Below, in pieces: positions 48,101 through 51,865 of a DNA stretch of 64,000 bases. The position numbers and the translations under genes were made by a program. Within the stretch, counting starts at the first letter, position 1. Each line of letters opens with the position of its first letter. The notes under the pieces are model-generated. The model did no database searches, had not been told where the DNA came from, and worked only from the letters and a program-made list of their open reading frames with translations. The stretch comes from Apricaphanius iberus (Eukaryota > Chordata > Actinopteri > Cyprinodontiformes > Aphaniidae), in the NCBI GenBank assembly GCA_028564705.1, contig JAPXFQ010001387.1, positions 124,001 to 188,000 of the forward strand, read 5' to 3'.

Positions 48101-49877
48101 ACATGACAGGACCTGGTCAATGATCTGATTAGAGCTGGTACCACAGTCTCAAAGTAAACCATCAGTAACACATTTCACCGTTATGGATTAAAATCCTGCA
48201 GTGCACGCAAGGTCCCCCTGCTCAAGCCAGCGCATATCAAGGCATGTCTGAAGTTTACCAATGACCATCTGGATGATCCATAGGAGGAATGGGAGAAGGT
48301 CATGTGTTCTGATCAGACAAAAGTGGAGCGTTTTGTTCTAAACTCCGCTCCCCTTGTTTAGAGAAAAAAGAAGGATGAGTACAACCCCAAGAAGACCATC
48401 CCAGCTATAAAGCATGGAGGGGTAGACATCATTCTTTGGGGATGTTTTTCTGCAAAGTGCACGGGACGAAAGCACCAAATTGAGGGTAGCATGGATGGGG
48501 CAAGGAATCATGAGATCTCAGCCAACAATCTCCTTCCCTCAGTATGTTTCCAAAGTTGACGTTGTCTAGCTTTATTTAACAAATAAAGCCAAGCCACACT
48601 CTCAATACTATCTGCCATAGTTCAGAATGTCTGGCAACAAAATAAGCCCCGCCCATGCGCTCTTTTTTTGCTCAGAAGTGGCAGACTTTGCAGACTTCAA
48701 CATAGAAGCGTCAAACTAGATGCTTTGTGAGCTTTGCCTGACGCTGATAAAGCCTGCGGTGTGAATGCACCATTAACATGTAATCTTGACGTCGCTGAAG
48801 CTGACAAAGTCCTTGGTCTGAATGTAGCATAAGAGCATTGAAGATGGGTCGTGGTTGGGCCTTGGAGCATGACAAGCTTCTCAAGGTCCTTTAGTGGCCT
48901 AGCCAGTCTCCAGACCTGAATCCAATAGAAAATCTTTGGAGAGAGCTGAAAGTCTGTTGTGCAGCAACAGCCTGGAAACCTGAAGGTTCTGGAGAAAATC
49001 TGTATGGAGGAGTGGGCCAAAATCCCTGCTGCATTGTGTGCAAACCTGGTGAAGAACTACAGAAAACATGTGATCTCTGTAACTGCAAACAAAGGTTTCT
49101 GTACCAAATATTGAGTTATGTTTGTCTAATGTATCAAATACTCCAATAAAGTGGAAATCATTTTTTTGAAAAATCATACACTGTGATTTTCTGCATTTTA
49201 GTTTTAGATTCTGTCCCTCACAGTTGAAGAGTACCTTTGATAAAACATTACAGACCTCTACATGCTTTGTAAGTGGGAACACTTCAAAAATCAGCAGTGT
49301 ATCAACTTTTTTTCTCCGCACTGTAGATAAGACAGACGGACAGACAGACAGAGATGGACATAAGCAGACAGACAAATGGATGACTCAGAAGAGAGATGAT
49401 ATTGTTCCTGAGCCTTGGGAGCTGATTGTAGAGCAAAACAAGATTTATAAAATAAAAGCCACAATGTAGAGATCATCATCTGAGCATCATCTCGACAGCA
49501 CAATAACTAAGAACAGTGTGCTAAAGATAATAAGAAAATATAAGGAAAGAAACCCTTTCAGTAAGGAATCATTCTGTTGTTAGATAATCTATATAACACT
49601 GACCTTAATCTGTCTGTCATCCCTTGTGTTACCAAAAACTGAAAATGTTGATGTTGGATCCGTCTCTTGTGCTGTCCTGAAGCTTTGTGTCAGGTGATCG
49701 GCATGTATGACTATGTGGCCCAGAATGACGACGAACTGGCCTTCCAGAAGGGCCAAGTGATCAACGTGCTCAACAAGGATGACTGTGATTGGTGGAAAGG
49801 AGAGCTGAATGGGAGGGAGGGTCTGTTCCCTAGCAACTACGTCAAACTGACAACGGATACCGACCCGAGCACACAGT
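152..49877 (+). CDS. itsn1: Intersectin 1, internal part (25 exons, partial at both ends)
   Basis: Intersectin 1 is a multidomain endocytic scaffold. Its EH domains bind NPF-motif partners, the central coil binds Eps15/SNAP-type partners, and five SH3 domains bind proline-rich ligands such as dynamin, synaptojanin and N-WASP. The exons read EH2, coiled coil, linker, then SH3A-SH3E. They are 152-230, 2407-2507, 2596-2659, 2745-2882, 4349-4443, 7149-7288, 8301-8423, 8682-8831, 10702-10842, 10948-11035, 11269-11408, 27437-27567, 27654-27931, 30164-30327, 30492-30506, 32686-32924, 33006-33180, 35409-35495, 35586-35734, 35985-36064, 36157-36329, 42713-42758, 43017-43138, 44767-44890 and 49683-49877. 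Lengths sum to 3,237 nt and phases join without a stop. ITSN1 rather than ITSN2 is supported by EH2 ([19 protein letters not shown]), the VKGEW microexon and the SH3A text. EH1 and any DH-PH-C2 part lie outside. It is not a pseudogene by any sign I see. Confidence 0.94.
425..1155. repeat. Degenerate AT-rich array in inverted orientation
   Basis: From 425 to about 720 the strand repeats aataaataaat motifs joined to atgtgg or atgtgaa. From about 740 to 1155 it repeats the complement, tttatttatttccacat, every 15-25 bp. The two halves could fold into an imperfect stem of several hundred bases. Confidence 0.75.
1833..2200 (-). mobile_element. LINE reverse-transcriptase C-terminal fragment
   Basis: The - strand encodes about 115 residues with [11 protein letters not shown] and [18 protein letters not shown]. 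These match the post-YADD part of fish L2/Rex-type reverse transcriptases. No catalytic motif remains. Confidence 0.7.
2407..2507 (+). CDS. itsn1: itsn1 exon: start of EH2 domain
   Basis: The acceptor is tatcccag and the donor gtgcgt. It reads [20 protein letters not shown], then [13 protein letters not shown]. This is the first EF-hand helix-loop of the second EH domain and is nearly identical to vertebrate ITSN1. It ends on phase 1 (G), completed as Gly by the next exon after an 88-bp intron. Confidence 0.95.
2596..2659 (+). CDS. itsn1: itsn1 exon: middle of EH2
   Basis: It reads [20 protein letters not shown] and then the conserved Trp of the EH domain, whose codon is split at the donor gtcagt (ATC TG|G). 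That Trp belongs to the NPF-binding pocket in EH domains. A competing GT two bases on would break the frame, so the gtcagt donor is chosen. Confidence 0.92.
2745..2882 (+). CDS. itsn1: itsn1 exon: end of EH2 with EF-hand loop
   Basis: It reads [20 protein letters not shown], then HLIDMAMSG and [28 protein letters not shown] keeps the D-x-D-x-D-G-x-L-x-x-E calcium-loop pattern expected of EH2. It follows an 85-bp intron. The last codon (AG) is completed as Arg by the next exon. Confidence 0.95.
2883..4348 (+). other. itsn1 intron with LINE RT fragment
   Basis: A sense-strand LINE fragment lies at 3240-3500. The other parts are AT-rich and show nothing I recognise. Confidence 0.7.
3240..3500 (+). 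mobile_element. LINE reverse-transcriptase core fragment
   Basis: The + strand reads [20 protein letters not shown] and then YADDT, the RT motif B/C region of L2-clade LINEs. A stop follows after KCIK, then [12 protein letters not shown] continues in frame. It is a short dead fragment, but it holds exactly the block missing from the large LINE at 36689-41530. Confidence 0.85.
4349..4443 (+). CDS. itsn1: itsn1 exon: acidic linker after EH2
   Basis: It reads [16 protein letters not shown] and then an acidic stretch ending EKKLP. RRVRS and EKKLP match the ITSN1 sequence flanking this exon. The acceptor is ctgttgaag, chosen over nearby AGs because it alone restores RRVRS in frame. The acidic middle differs from mammals, as expected for a linker. 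Confidence 0.88.
4472..4882. mobile_element. MITE with TTAA target duplication
   Basis: Ends agggacatattctgc and gcattatatgtcccct are inverted, differing by one inserted base and a few changes. TTAA sits on both sides (4468-4471 and 4883-4886). The 411-bp body has no coding sequence. TTAA duplication is the piggyBac signature, so it is probably a piggyBac-type MITE. Confidence 0.75.
6496..6578. repeat. (TATG)n(TA)n microsatellite
   Basis: About five TATG units run into about 30 TA units. Open reading frames here are artefacts of the repeat. Confidence 0.97.
6580..6960 (+). mobile_element. LINE ORF2 C-terminal fragment
   Basis: Sense reading gives [18 protein letters not shown], then after a frame change [17 protein letters not shown] and [20 protein letters not shown]. 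These correspond to the C-terminal APSYI...[11 protein letters not shown]...FKTRLKT region of L2-type ORF2. It is frameshifted and inactive. Confidence 0.75.
7149..7288 (+). CDS. itsn1: itsn1 exon: start of KLERQ coiled coil
   Basis: It reads [20 protein letters not shown], then [20 protein letters not shown]. This is almost identical to the first heptads of the ITSN1 coiled coil, which mediates dimerisation and partner binding. The acceptor is tcatcacag and the donor gtagac, ending in phase 0 after Lys. Confidence 0.96.
7289..8300 (+). other. itsn1 intron ending in Tc1-like DNA
   Basis: The second half (7890-8276) is a Tc1-like 3' end. The first half (7400-7890) looks repeat-like and ends in a sequence common at fish MITE termini, but I could not delimit it. 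Confidence 0.6.
7890..8276 (+). mobile_element. 3' end of a Tc1-like transposon
   Basis: Sense reading [18 protein letters not shown] and later [16 protein letters not shown] is the C-terminus of a Tc1-like transposase. It is followed by an AT-rich tail and the terminal repeat ending gctgtgaatactttttggtg. It has lost its 5' part. Confidence 0.75.
8301..8423 (+). CDS. itsn1: itsn1 exon: coiled coil, ERE/EKQ repeats
   Basis: A 41-residue phase-0/phase-0 exon: [20 protein letters not shown], then [20 protein letters not shown] and E. It is the charged KLERQ heart of the coil. The donor is gtagaa. The upstream intron ends in Tc1-like DNA about 25 bp before the acceptor. Confidence 0.96.
8682..8831 (+). 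CDS. itsn1: itsn1 exon: coiled coil
   Basis: A 50-residue phase-0 exon from [20 protein letters not shown] to [11 protein letters not shown]. It matches the [20 protein letters not shown] block of ITSN1. Acceptor gtgtcccag, donor gtaatg. Confidence 0.96.
9240..9325 (+). mobile_element. L2-type 3' tail fragment
   Basis: The bases tgtaaagcagtttgag, then aagcgctttataaataaa with a gattgattg end, form the tail shared by fish L2 LINEs and their SINEs. Confidence 0.55.
9764..10324. mobile_element. hAT-like nonautonomous element
   Basis: Inverted ends taggggtgggcagtatgg and ccagtataccgcccaggccta bound a 561-bp AT-rich body without coding capacity. Flanking 8-mers match only partly, so the target duplication has decayed. 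Near the right end lies an inner palindrome, tcataacgaaaag with ttttcgttatga. Confidence 0.65.
10702..10842 (+). CDS. itsn1: itsn1 exon: coiled coil
   Basis: A 47-residue phase-0 exon: [20 protein letters not shown], later [13 protein letters not shown]. It corresponds to the NDKKHQLEGKLQDIRCRL block of ITSN1. Acceptor ttctccag, donor gtacca. Confidence 0.95.
10948..11035 (+). CDS. itsn1: itsn1 exon: coiled coil
   Basis: It reads [20 protein letters not shown], then KQVQQNSLH, with the next Arg codon split C|GT at the donor gtgagt. It follows a 105-bp intron after the acceptor catgcag. Confidence 0.95.
11085..11117. repeat. (TTTC)n microsatellite
   Basis: Eight uninterrupted TTTC units follow exon 10948-11035 in the intron. 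Confidence 0.95.
11269..11408 (+). CDS. itsn1: itsn1 exon: coiled coil
   Basis: It completes Arg and reads [20 protein letters not shown], then [20 protein letters not shown] and FNTQLK. It matches the DSLVTLKRALEAKE...EIDIFNNQLK segment. It ends in phase 0 before the longest intron in the gene, about 16 kb to 27437. Confidence 0.95.
11640..11975. mobile_element. hAT-type MITE with perfect 8-bp target duplication
   Basis: Ends tagggatgcaccgatac and gtatcattgcatcccta are near-inverted. GTAATTAT occurs immediately outside both (11632-11639 and 11976-11983). The 336-bp interior has no coding sequence. Confidence 0.9.
12750..12950. mobile_element. Tc1-like end fragment
   Basis: The sequence tatacagtgcattcatagac and the following ttttcacattttctcccaatg resemble the terminal repeat of the Tc1 family whose other end is at 7890-8276. 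No transposase is seen. Confidence 0.45.
13643..14100. mobile_element. Harbinger-type MITE
   Basis: Ends aggccagtttatgcttc and gagtataaactaggct are inverted. TTA flanks both (13640-13642 and 14101-14103), the PIF/Harbinger 3-bp duplication. The interior carries dense gacgg/cgacg motifs (gacggagactgattgacg, acgacggacggagtcg) and no ORF of note. Confidence 0.8.
15871..15954 (+). CDS. Candidate cassette exon of itsn1 (84 nt)
   Basis: A long pyrimidine-rich tract ends in a good acceptor (cccatgccag) and an 84-nt open segment ends at a fair donor (cag|gtagag). In phase 0 it reads [20 protein letters not shown] then DREEKGRQ, with a coil-like, charged second half. Both flanking exons end or begin in phase 0, so inclusion would insert 28 residues between NTQLK and ELREIH without a shift. 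I do not recognise it in mammalian ITSN1. It could be a lineage-specific cassette, a cryptic exon or chance. Confidence 0.4.
16500..16875. repeat. Direct repeat in AT-rich DNA
   Basis: The segment gaagttaaataaaaatggc with a following aatctaataggaaaaa at about 16525-16567 recurs at about 16820-16862 with small changes, some 295 bp on. Confidence 0.6.
17830..17960 (-). mobile_element. L2-type 3' tail fragment, antisense
   Basis: The bases aattcaattcacttttattt and then gtcatctcaaggcactttac are the complement of the tail seen at the 3' end of the large L2 at 36689. Confidence 0.7.
18030..18861. mobile_element. MITE carrying a nested SINE
   Basis: The left end is taaaggtacaatatgtagca and the right end is ttcttacatattgcaacttta, its imperfect inverse. 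The SINE at 18600-18827 interrupts its right part, so the MITE is the older insertion. Confidence 0.65.
18600..18827 (+). mobile_element. tRNA-derived SINE with L2-like tail
   Basis: The head cgactgtggctcaggggtagg with ggttcgataccagc resembles Pol III boxes A and B. The body contains gtgaatgggtgaatgtggc. The tail tgtaaagcgctttgagtggt with gcgctatataag is the L2-type recognition tail. The same family lies at 57393. Confidence 0.75.
19394..19815 (+). repeat. Dispersed repeat, copy 1
   Basis: It begins near agggtgtaactgtgcacgta and includes ggtccataacacgctctgct and ccatggctaccagtagcatc. The same order of blocks appears at 33211-33598. The agggtgtaac start suggests a hAT-type element, but no clean inverted end was found. 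Confidence 0.65.
21546..21584 (+). other. Weak exon-like segment (39 nt)
   Basis: An acceptor gtgtgtatcag precedes [13 protein letters not shown] in phase 0, followed by a possible donor gtcagt. It would be in frame between the exons at 11408 and 27437 and is Gln-rich like the neighbouring coil. The splice sites are only fair and this may be chance. Confidence 0.2.
22845..24367 (-). mobile_element. Tc1-like transposon, disrupted
   Basis: Terminal repeat cagtggggagaacaagtatt begins after TA at 22843, and the inverse copy ends near 24367. The - strand between 24230 and about 23700 encodes Tc1-type pieces such as [31 protein letters not shown] and [19 protein letters not shown]. The 3' half of the transposase is replaced by foreign DNA at about 22921-23700. 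Confidence 0.8.
22921..23700 (-). mobile_element. Unclassified insert within the Tc1 copy
   Basis: It is GC-richer than its surroundings. The - strand has a short frame with [15 protein letters not shown], which resembles the MADF/Myb-like helix of Harbinger accessory proteins. The borders are approximate and I could not find inverted ends. Confidence 0.4.
24375..25340. repeat. Unclassified interspersed repeat
   Basis: It starts accatagactgtatataaaa, a motif I know from repeats common in fish genomes, and is GC-richer than the surrounding intron. No coding domain is recognised and the right border is uncertain. Confidence 0.4.
25936..26654. mobile_element. Foldback MITE
   Basis: The left end taagaaagccctcccactctc is inverted at the right as gagagtgggaggtctttctt. 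Inner arms also pair: ggttgcagttccaccagag near 25983 with ggaactgcaacc near 26597, and tctatggagctagac with gctccatagacc. No coding sequence was found. Confidence 0.7.
27437..27567 (+). CDS. itsn1: itsn1 exon: end of coil and divergent linker
   Basis: It begins [18 protein letters not shown], clearly the ELREIHNKQQLQKQKSME segment of ITSN1. It then diverges to [18 protein letters not shown] and SAELQEG. Mammals continue here with a long Glu/Lys/Gln coil that I cannot align. Acceptor ccttgcag, donor gtaagg, phase 2 end. Confidence 0.88.
27654..27931 (+). CDS. itsn1: itsn1 exon: Ser/Ala then Glu-rich linker before SH3A
   Basis: After an 86-bp intron it reads [14 protein letters not shown], an Ala/Pro/Ser stretch, then [20 protein letters not shown] and finally [20 protein letters not shown]. 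Only the last part aligns convincingly with ITSN1 (QEAQDKLGRLFHQ). The 278-nt exon ends G|, completed as Val in the next exon. Confidence 0.85.
27932..30163 (+). other. itsn1 intron, no clear element
   Basis: I see AT-rich sequence and short open frames only. At 28130-28158 a small palindrome (actactggatcgattccagtagt) is visible. Nothing else is supported. Confidence 0.6.
30164..30327 (+). CDS. itsn1: itsn1 exon: SH3A first part
   Basis: It reads [26 protein letters not shown], then [20 protein letters not shown] and [14 protein letters not shown] and the acidic RT loop are SH3 hallmarks and the text matches ITSN1 SH3A. Acceptor tctttctgcag, donor gtgcgt, phase 0. Confidence 0.96.
30492..30506 (+). 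CDS. itsn1: itsn1 15-nt microexon, VKGEW in SH3A
   Basis: The bases gtgaagggggaatgg encode VKGEW, phase 0 on both sides, between an acceptor ctactgaag behind a C/T tract and a strong donor gtaagt. The same five residues sit here in mammalian ITSN1, where this neuron-enriched microexon alters the SH3A ligand surface. A TGCC lies just upstream of the acceptor, compatible with SRRM4-type regulation (inference). Confidence 0.93.
30507..32685 (+). other. itsn1 intron, no clear element
   Basis: Between the microexon and the second half of SH3A I recognise no gene or delimited repeat. The run of C at 30524-30533 sits just downstream of the microexon donor. Confidence 0.6.
32686..32924 (+). CDS. itsn1: itsn1 exon: SH3A second part and A-B linker
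   Basis: It reads [20 protein letters not shown] then [16 protein letters not shown], closing SH3A with the FPANY motif. A Thr/Ser/Pro-rich linker ending NWANFST follows, equivalent to mammalian NNWADFSSTW. Acceptor ctgatag, donor gtgagt. Confidence 0.96.
33006..33180 (+). CDS. itsn1: itsn1 exon: linker between SH3A and SH3B
   Basis: After an 81-bp intron it reads [18 protein letters not shown], later [20 protein letters not shown] and PSPVLGQ. This matches the TWPTSTNEK...[24 protein letters not shown] linker. Donor gtacat. Confidence 0.94.
33211..33598 (+). repeat. Dispersed repeat, copy 2
   Basis: The block order matches 19394-19815: gagtgtaacggcacaggtat, gctgcacatgtaccga, gtccataacacgctctaccc and ccatggcgaccagtagcatc. 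The copies share orientation but differ by indels and many substitutions. Confidence 0.65.
33985..34295 (-). mobile_element. tRNA-derived SINE, antisense
   Basis: Read on the - strand it starts near ggcaactgggactcagggg. It passes ggcaagacacttcccctacc and ggcgcaatatggcagcc, and ends in the L2-like tail ttgtgaagggctttgagtgt with cctatataaataaaatcca. Confidence 0.65.
34655..34800 (-). mobile_element. L2-type 3' tail fragment, antisense
   Basis: The bases caatttcaattctatttatt, then ggccctttacaagaacag and caatcatacaagcattccaa, parallel the antisense L2 tail at 17830-17960. Confidence 0.55.
35409..35495 (+). CDS. itsn1: itsn1 exon: SH3B first part
   Basis: A 29-residue phase-0 exon: [20 protein letters not shown] then NHLNFNKNE. 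It carries the ALYPW motif and is nearly identical to ITSN1 SH3B. Acceptor ccttttacag, donor gtagca. Confidence 0.96.
35586..35734 (+). CDS. itsn1: itsn1 exon: SH3B second part
   Basis: It reads [20 protein letters not shown] then [14 protein letters not shown]. The WW and FPKSY residues complete SH3B. An Ala/Asn-rich linker follows ([15 protein letters not shown]). The preceding intron is 90 bp. Donor gtaagc. Confidence 0.95.
35985..36064 (+). CDS. itsn1: itsn1 exon: linker between SH3B and SH3C
   Basis: It reads [20 protein letters not shown] then KPAESGE, matching the SSESPASLKRVASPAAKPVVSGEE linker. Acceptor gtctcctag, donor gtaaac, phase 1 end. Confidence 0.9.
36157..36329 (+). CDS. itsn1: itsn1 exon: SH3C
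   Basis: One exon encodes SH3[55 protein letters not shown]. The conserved WW and FPSNY are intact. Acceptor ttctccag, donor gtacaa, phase 0 end. Confidence 0.97.
36689..36710 (-). repeat. (TTGAA)n tail of the LINE
   Basis: On the + strand ttcaattcaattcaattcaa marks the 3' end of the - strand LINE. L2-clade LINEs end in such short tandem repeats, which are used in target-primed reverse transcription. Confidence 0.8.
37270..37660 (+). rRNA. Diverged 28S rRNA fragment inside the LINE 3' region (not a gene)
   Basis: The + strand reads cttctcggagtcgggttgtt, gtggtaaactccatctaagg, ctaaataccggcacgagacc, aaacgggtggggtccgc, gattcaacccggc and later ggtaagccgcgaccggctcc. These are conserved 5'-domain segments of vertebrate 28S rRNA in the right order. 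Several stretches are altered (gacaactatcttaaggaaaa where 28S has gacaagtaccgtaaggg). It lies antisense to the LINE. It is either an inserted rRNA-derived retrosequence or part of this LINE family. Confidence 0.85.
37807..40638 (-). pseudogene. LINE ORF2: endonuclease and truncated reverse transcriptase
   Basis: The frame is open from the codon after the ORF1 stop (40638) to 37807, about 944 codons. Endonuclease motifs are [13 protein letters not shown] and LSDHFL. RT begins with IKPLLKK and NYRPIS, includes FDTVDH (motif A), then breaks at NRFQFVQV followed by a run of Asn and [16 protein letters not shown] and YADD are absent, so polymerase activity is lost. The C-terminal region ([28 protein letters not shown]) is intact. 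The first ATG in frame is at 39789, after the endonuclease motifs. Confidence 0.9.
38521..38544. repeat. (AAC/AAT)n microsatellite at the RT deletion junction
   Basis: On the + strand attgttattgttgttattgt encodes consecutive Asn on the - strand. It lies exactly where the RT motif B and C region should be. Confidence 0.9.
40639..41460 (-). CDS. LINE ORF1 with coiled coil and SGNH esterase domain
   Basis: 273 codons. Residues about 21-40 ([20 protein letters not shown]) form a short coiled coil. A preceding CNKC is possibly zinc-binding. A Pro/Ser/Thr linker follows. The SGNH-hydrolase part has IGSSIVR (about 114-120, catalytic Ser region), HAGGNDTR (block III) and DGIHPTEDG (block V Asp/His). 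Esterase-type ORF1 is known in CR1/L2-clade LINEs. The frame is intact, unlike ORF2. It ends TGA, and the same frame continues as ORF2. Confidence 0.88.
   Translation of the reverse strand: MFSYSSASFSEVGRCNKCSIFVALEARVSELEARLRAVEQPGPAVASAESTRTGPSRPSTAPVQPGPQASWVTVRRKTSARPQSAANLQPLSLNNRFAPLSDAPAEQERPILVIGSSIVRNVAPETRKTTVKCLPGARAADIRSHLKLLAKDKRRYSRIVIHAGGNDTRRRQSEVTKISVASVCRAAKKMSDSVIFSGPLPDRTSDDMYSRMLSFHLWLSRWCPENDVGYIDNWGAFWGKPGLLRRDGIHPTEDGASLLSRNIDRVISSSPKP
41543..41995 (+). repeat. Dispersed repeat with CAGGGTT end, copy 1
   Basis: It starts cagggtttgcctggggtct, with cttaaaat motifs, a known style of fish hAT-like end. A block ctctgagaaataaatgaaaa at 41915 recurs in the copy near 57210. 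The right end is not clear. Confidence 0.55.
42713..42758 (+). CDS. itsn1: itsn1 exon: linker between SH3C and SH3D
   Basis: A 46-nt exon reading [15 protein letters not shown], equivalent to [15 protein letters not shown] in mammals. The intron before it carries the large L2 LINE. Acceptor ccttcttttag, donor gtgaga, phase 1 end. Confidence 0.92.
43017..43138 (+). CDS. itsn1: itsn1 exon: SH3D first part
   Basis: It reads [41 protein letters not shown], nearly identical to ITSN1 SH3D. Acceptor tttgtttcag, donor gtacgc. Confidence 0.97.
43139..44766 (+). other. itsn1 intron with hAT MITE
   Basis: A hAT-type MITE lies at 44128-44450. The other parts are unassigned; 43200-43260 resembles a decayed hAT end. 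Confidence 0.65.
44128..44450. mobile_element. hAT-type MITE
   Basis: Ends tagggttgtcccgatc and gatcggggacatcccta are inverted. Flanking 8-mers are ctttttac (44120-44127) and gtttttac (44451-44458), seven of eight identical. 323 bp, non-coding. Confidence 0.85.
44767..44890 (+). CDS. itsn1: itsn1 exon: SH3D second part and D-E linker
   Basis: It reads [20 protein letters not shown] then [20 protein letters not shown] and T. FPANY closes SH3D. The acceptor is atgacgaag, with a weak pyrimidine tract. Donor gtatgt, phase 1 end. Confidence 0.95.
45122..45166. repeat. (TA)n microsatellite
   Basis: About 22 TA units in an intron. Confidence 0.97.
45211..45240. repeat. Perfect short hairpin
   Basis: ggtgtacatta and taatgtacacc are exact inverse arms of 11 bp around an 8-nt loop. 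It lies just inside a sequence (ggtctgggtgaatactcg) that I know as the end of a fish repeat. Confidence 0.85.
45791..45855 (+). ncRNA. tRNA-like sequence in left arm
   Basis: gtggctgtagcacaattgtt resembles box A and gggttcgagtcc is a consensus Pol III box B at normal spacing. The ends do not pair as an acceptor stem, so it is not a functional tRNA. It may be a SINE-type promoter. Confidence 0.45.
46288..46352 (-). ncRNA. tRNA-like sequence in right arm
   Basis: This is the - strand counterpart of 45791-45855: complement of ttcgaacccacaatacctcg through accattgtgctacagcc. Box B is kept as gggttcgaa. The two copies face each other. Confidence 0.45.
46785..46950 (+). repeat. Block shared with 60140-60300
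   Basis: The bases gctaacaaacaggccaacat, gctaaccaacactgcaactc and later gggaactgaagttatttaaa match the later copy in the same order and orientation. Confidence 0.6.
47495..49323 (+). mobile_element. Tc1-like transposon, same family as 22845, with insert
   Basis: Ends cagcggggagaacaagtatt and its inverse finishing ctccgcactg lie between TA dinucleotides (47493, 49324). A decayed sense transposase starts at 47855 ([20 protein letters not shown]) with stops and shifts, and ends near 49120. An insert of about 285 bp splits it at 48544-48828. Confidence 0.85.
48544..48828. mobile_element. Insert within the Tc1 copy
   Basis: Sister-copy text (ctcagta then agagcactgaag) is interrupted here between TA dinucleotides by unrelated DNA. 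The insert includes gtgaatgcaccattaacatg, a motif of fish MITE ends. Its family is not identified. Confidence 0.6.
49683..49877 (+). CDS. itsn1: itsn1 exon: SH3E
   Basis: It reads [64 protein letters not shown] and one base (T) before the donor gtgagt. The acceptor is gtcctgaag; a later cag acceptor exists but would lose LCQ and break the frame with exon 44767-44890. In the long isoform the T should start the Trp codon opening the DH-side sequence. In the short isoform it starts a stop codon. Confidence 0.95.
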
Positions 49878-49893
49878 GTGAGTACGCTTACAC

Positions 49894-49916
49894 ATTCACA
49901 CACACACACACACACA
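49894..49916. repeat. (CA)n microsatellite
   Basis: About eleven CA units start 16 bp after the SH3E donor. Confidence 0.95.
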
Positions 49917-50720
49917 ACCTGACTCATAGCGTGGATGACACTTGCAGAGCGTGCTTAAATGAGCAGACTAACATACTCTCAGTCAGAATCTGATCTGTGT
50001 CACACCTACACACTCACTGAACACACTCAGACACACACCCAGAGCTGGGTGTGGAGATGCCGTCTCTCTGTCAGGCTTCGATCCCGGGTTGGTTTCACTT
50101 TTCAACTTCACACTCCTTTGGGCCTCTTTGATAACCTCCCCATCATGCACCACCTCTGGGCGGTGTCTGTGTGTGTTTGTAATACTGTGTATCTGCATGT
50201 GGGTGTGCATTTCTTTGCATGCATCGAGTGAGTGTGCACATTCCTTCTTTCTTCCTGCATGTTTTCCTCCAGCATGAGCAACCAAACGTGAGCATTTCTA
50301 CAGCGTAGCAGAGACATTACCAGTCAAAAACCACACAGGAATTATAAGAAGACATACTGATACAAATTTGTTGGTCCTTCAGTAGATTTTTCAGTACAAC
50401 AACATAATTTTGAATAATGCAGAGAAATTACACCTTTAATTAGTTTATATATTCAGAGGTAACCACTATCTGTTGAGCAGCAGCCAGTTGAGGGTCAGCA
50501 TGCATTTGACTGAGTAATAAAAGATTACTCTTAAATTATTTGCTAGGCAGAATTTAGTAGTCCCTCCAGGATTTTGCCATGTTCGACTATTAACACAAAT
50601 TCAGCCAATCCCCTCAAATTCTGCACGTCTTGCTATTTTATCCAATTATTGCAAATTTAACGCAGCTTTGACCAATTGTGACTCTCCCTTTCATTATCTT
50701 ATACCTGACAGCATTTCATA

Positions 50721-51865
50721 TAGGGCTGGACGATATAGAAAAAGATCACATCGATAAAAAATAGTCATATTGATCGATATCTATAATTATCGATAAAAAT
50801 CACATAATGTAAAAAATATATTTAAAGTGCATCCCCAGTCATTTTGTTATTCTTCAATGAACTACTTTTAACTAAGAATTAAATAAATTAATTTTTCAAA
50901 CACTTCTTTTTATCATAAGAAAGTTTGTAAGACACAGAAACAAACCAAGAGACCTGAGTAACATCAGTAAATACTATGAAAAGTTATATTATTAACCATT
51001 ATATTATACATATTTTTTAATCATGTTAGTAATTTAAATTAAATGCTTATTTTTATGCTTTTTAATCTTTTAAACATTTTATGACACTTTGTAATATTAA
51101 TGGCTGAAACCTTTGGATTAGTTTGTCAATAAAGCTTATTCAAATTCACTTCAGCTCTTCAGCTGTTGGCTAAAGCTAACTAGCTACTCACCAGTGTTGA
51201 TGGAGCCCAGAACACTGACTCAGTCACTGAGCCGAAGCCGGCAGGTCTGTCCAACCCCTGTTGTGTTTTTTAAAGCGTTTTTTCGCTTCTGAGGACTGAC
51301 AGCCAAACAGAGGGGACATTTTAACAGCCACAGATGTTAAAATGTGACGTGACCTGGGTAAGTTTCCTGTGTCTCTCTGTAAGAGATTCGTAGCGAGCTG
51401 GGAGAGGGGAAACCTGCTTAAAACAGCTGATCATACTTTTATATTTCGTTCCTTATTGCTACGTTTAGTGTTTTAGTGCGTGGAGGAACGGTTCAAAACG
51501 GGACCACTGCCTTTACATGAGCCACTGAAAAATGTATCAAAAACAACATTCTCGACTGCTCCCTTGTTGTGACGTCTGAGCGCGGCGAAGTTACGGTCAT
51601 GGTTCGGTTAGGGACTATTAAAAAATTCTGTTTCAGCTCAAATCATTTAATCCTTTTTGTGGTTTGAAAGGAGAGAGGGTAGCTAACAGAGCTGCGTGGG
51701 TAATTGTTAATGATTTGTTTGGAATAAGTAGTGATTGTTGTTTTAAGCTGCCTGATAGGATATAATGACAAAATGAGGGGAAACTTTTTATCGACTCTTT
51801 TTTTTCTATTGCACCACACGTCTATCAATTGATATATACTGCTATCAAATTATCGTCCAGCCCTG
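50721..51865. mobile_element. hAT-type element of 1.1 kb
   Basis: Ends tagggctggacgatat and atcgtccagccctg are inverted. Flanking 8-mers atttcata (50713-50720) and gtttcata (51866-51873) agree at seven of eight. Both termini are rich in atcgat/gatat motifs. No transposase frame was found, so it is nonautonomous. Confidence 0.85.

Larger units (their letters stand above)
44891..49682 (+). other. itsn1 intron with foldback and Tc1 element
   Basis: It contains a TA microsatellite, a short hairpin (45211-45240), the large foldback (45661-46476), a block shared with 60140 (46785-46950) and a Tc1-like element (47495-49323). 49325-49375 is ACAG-rich. Confidence 0.75.

Noticed and set aside
49878..49993. 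Extension of the SH3E exon through the donor to a stop at 49993
   Set aside because: The extra text is a CA-repeat translation (YTFTHTHTH), and the gtgagt donor is strong.
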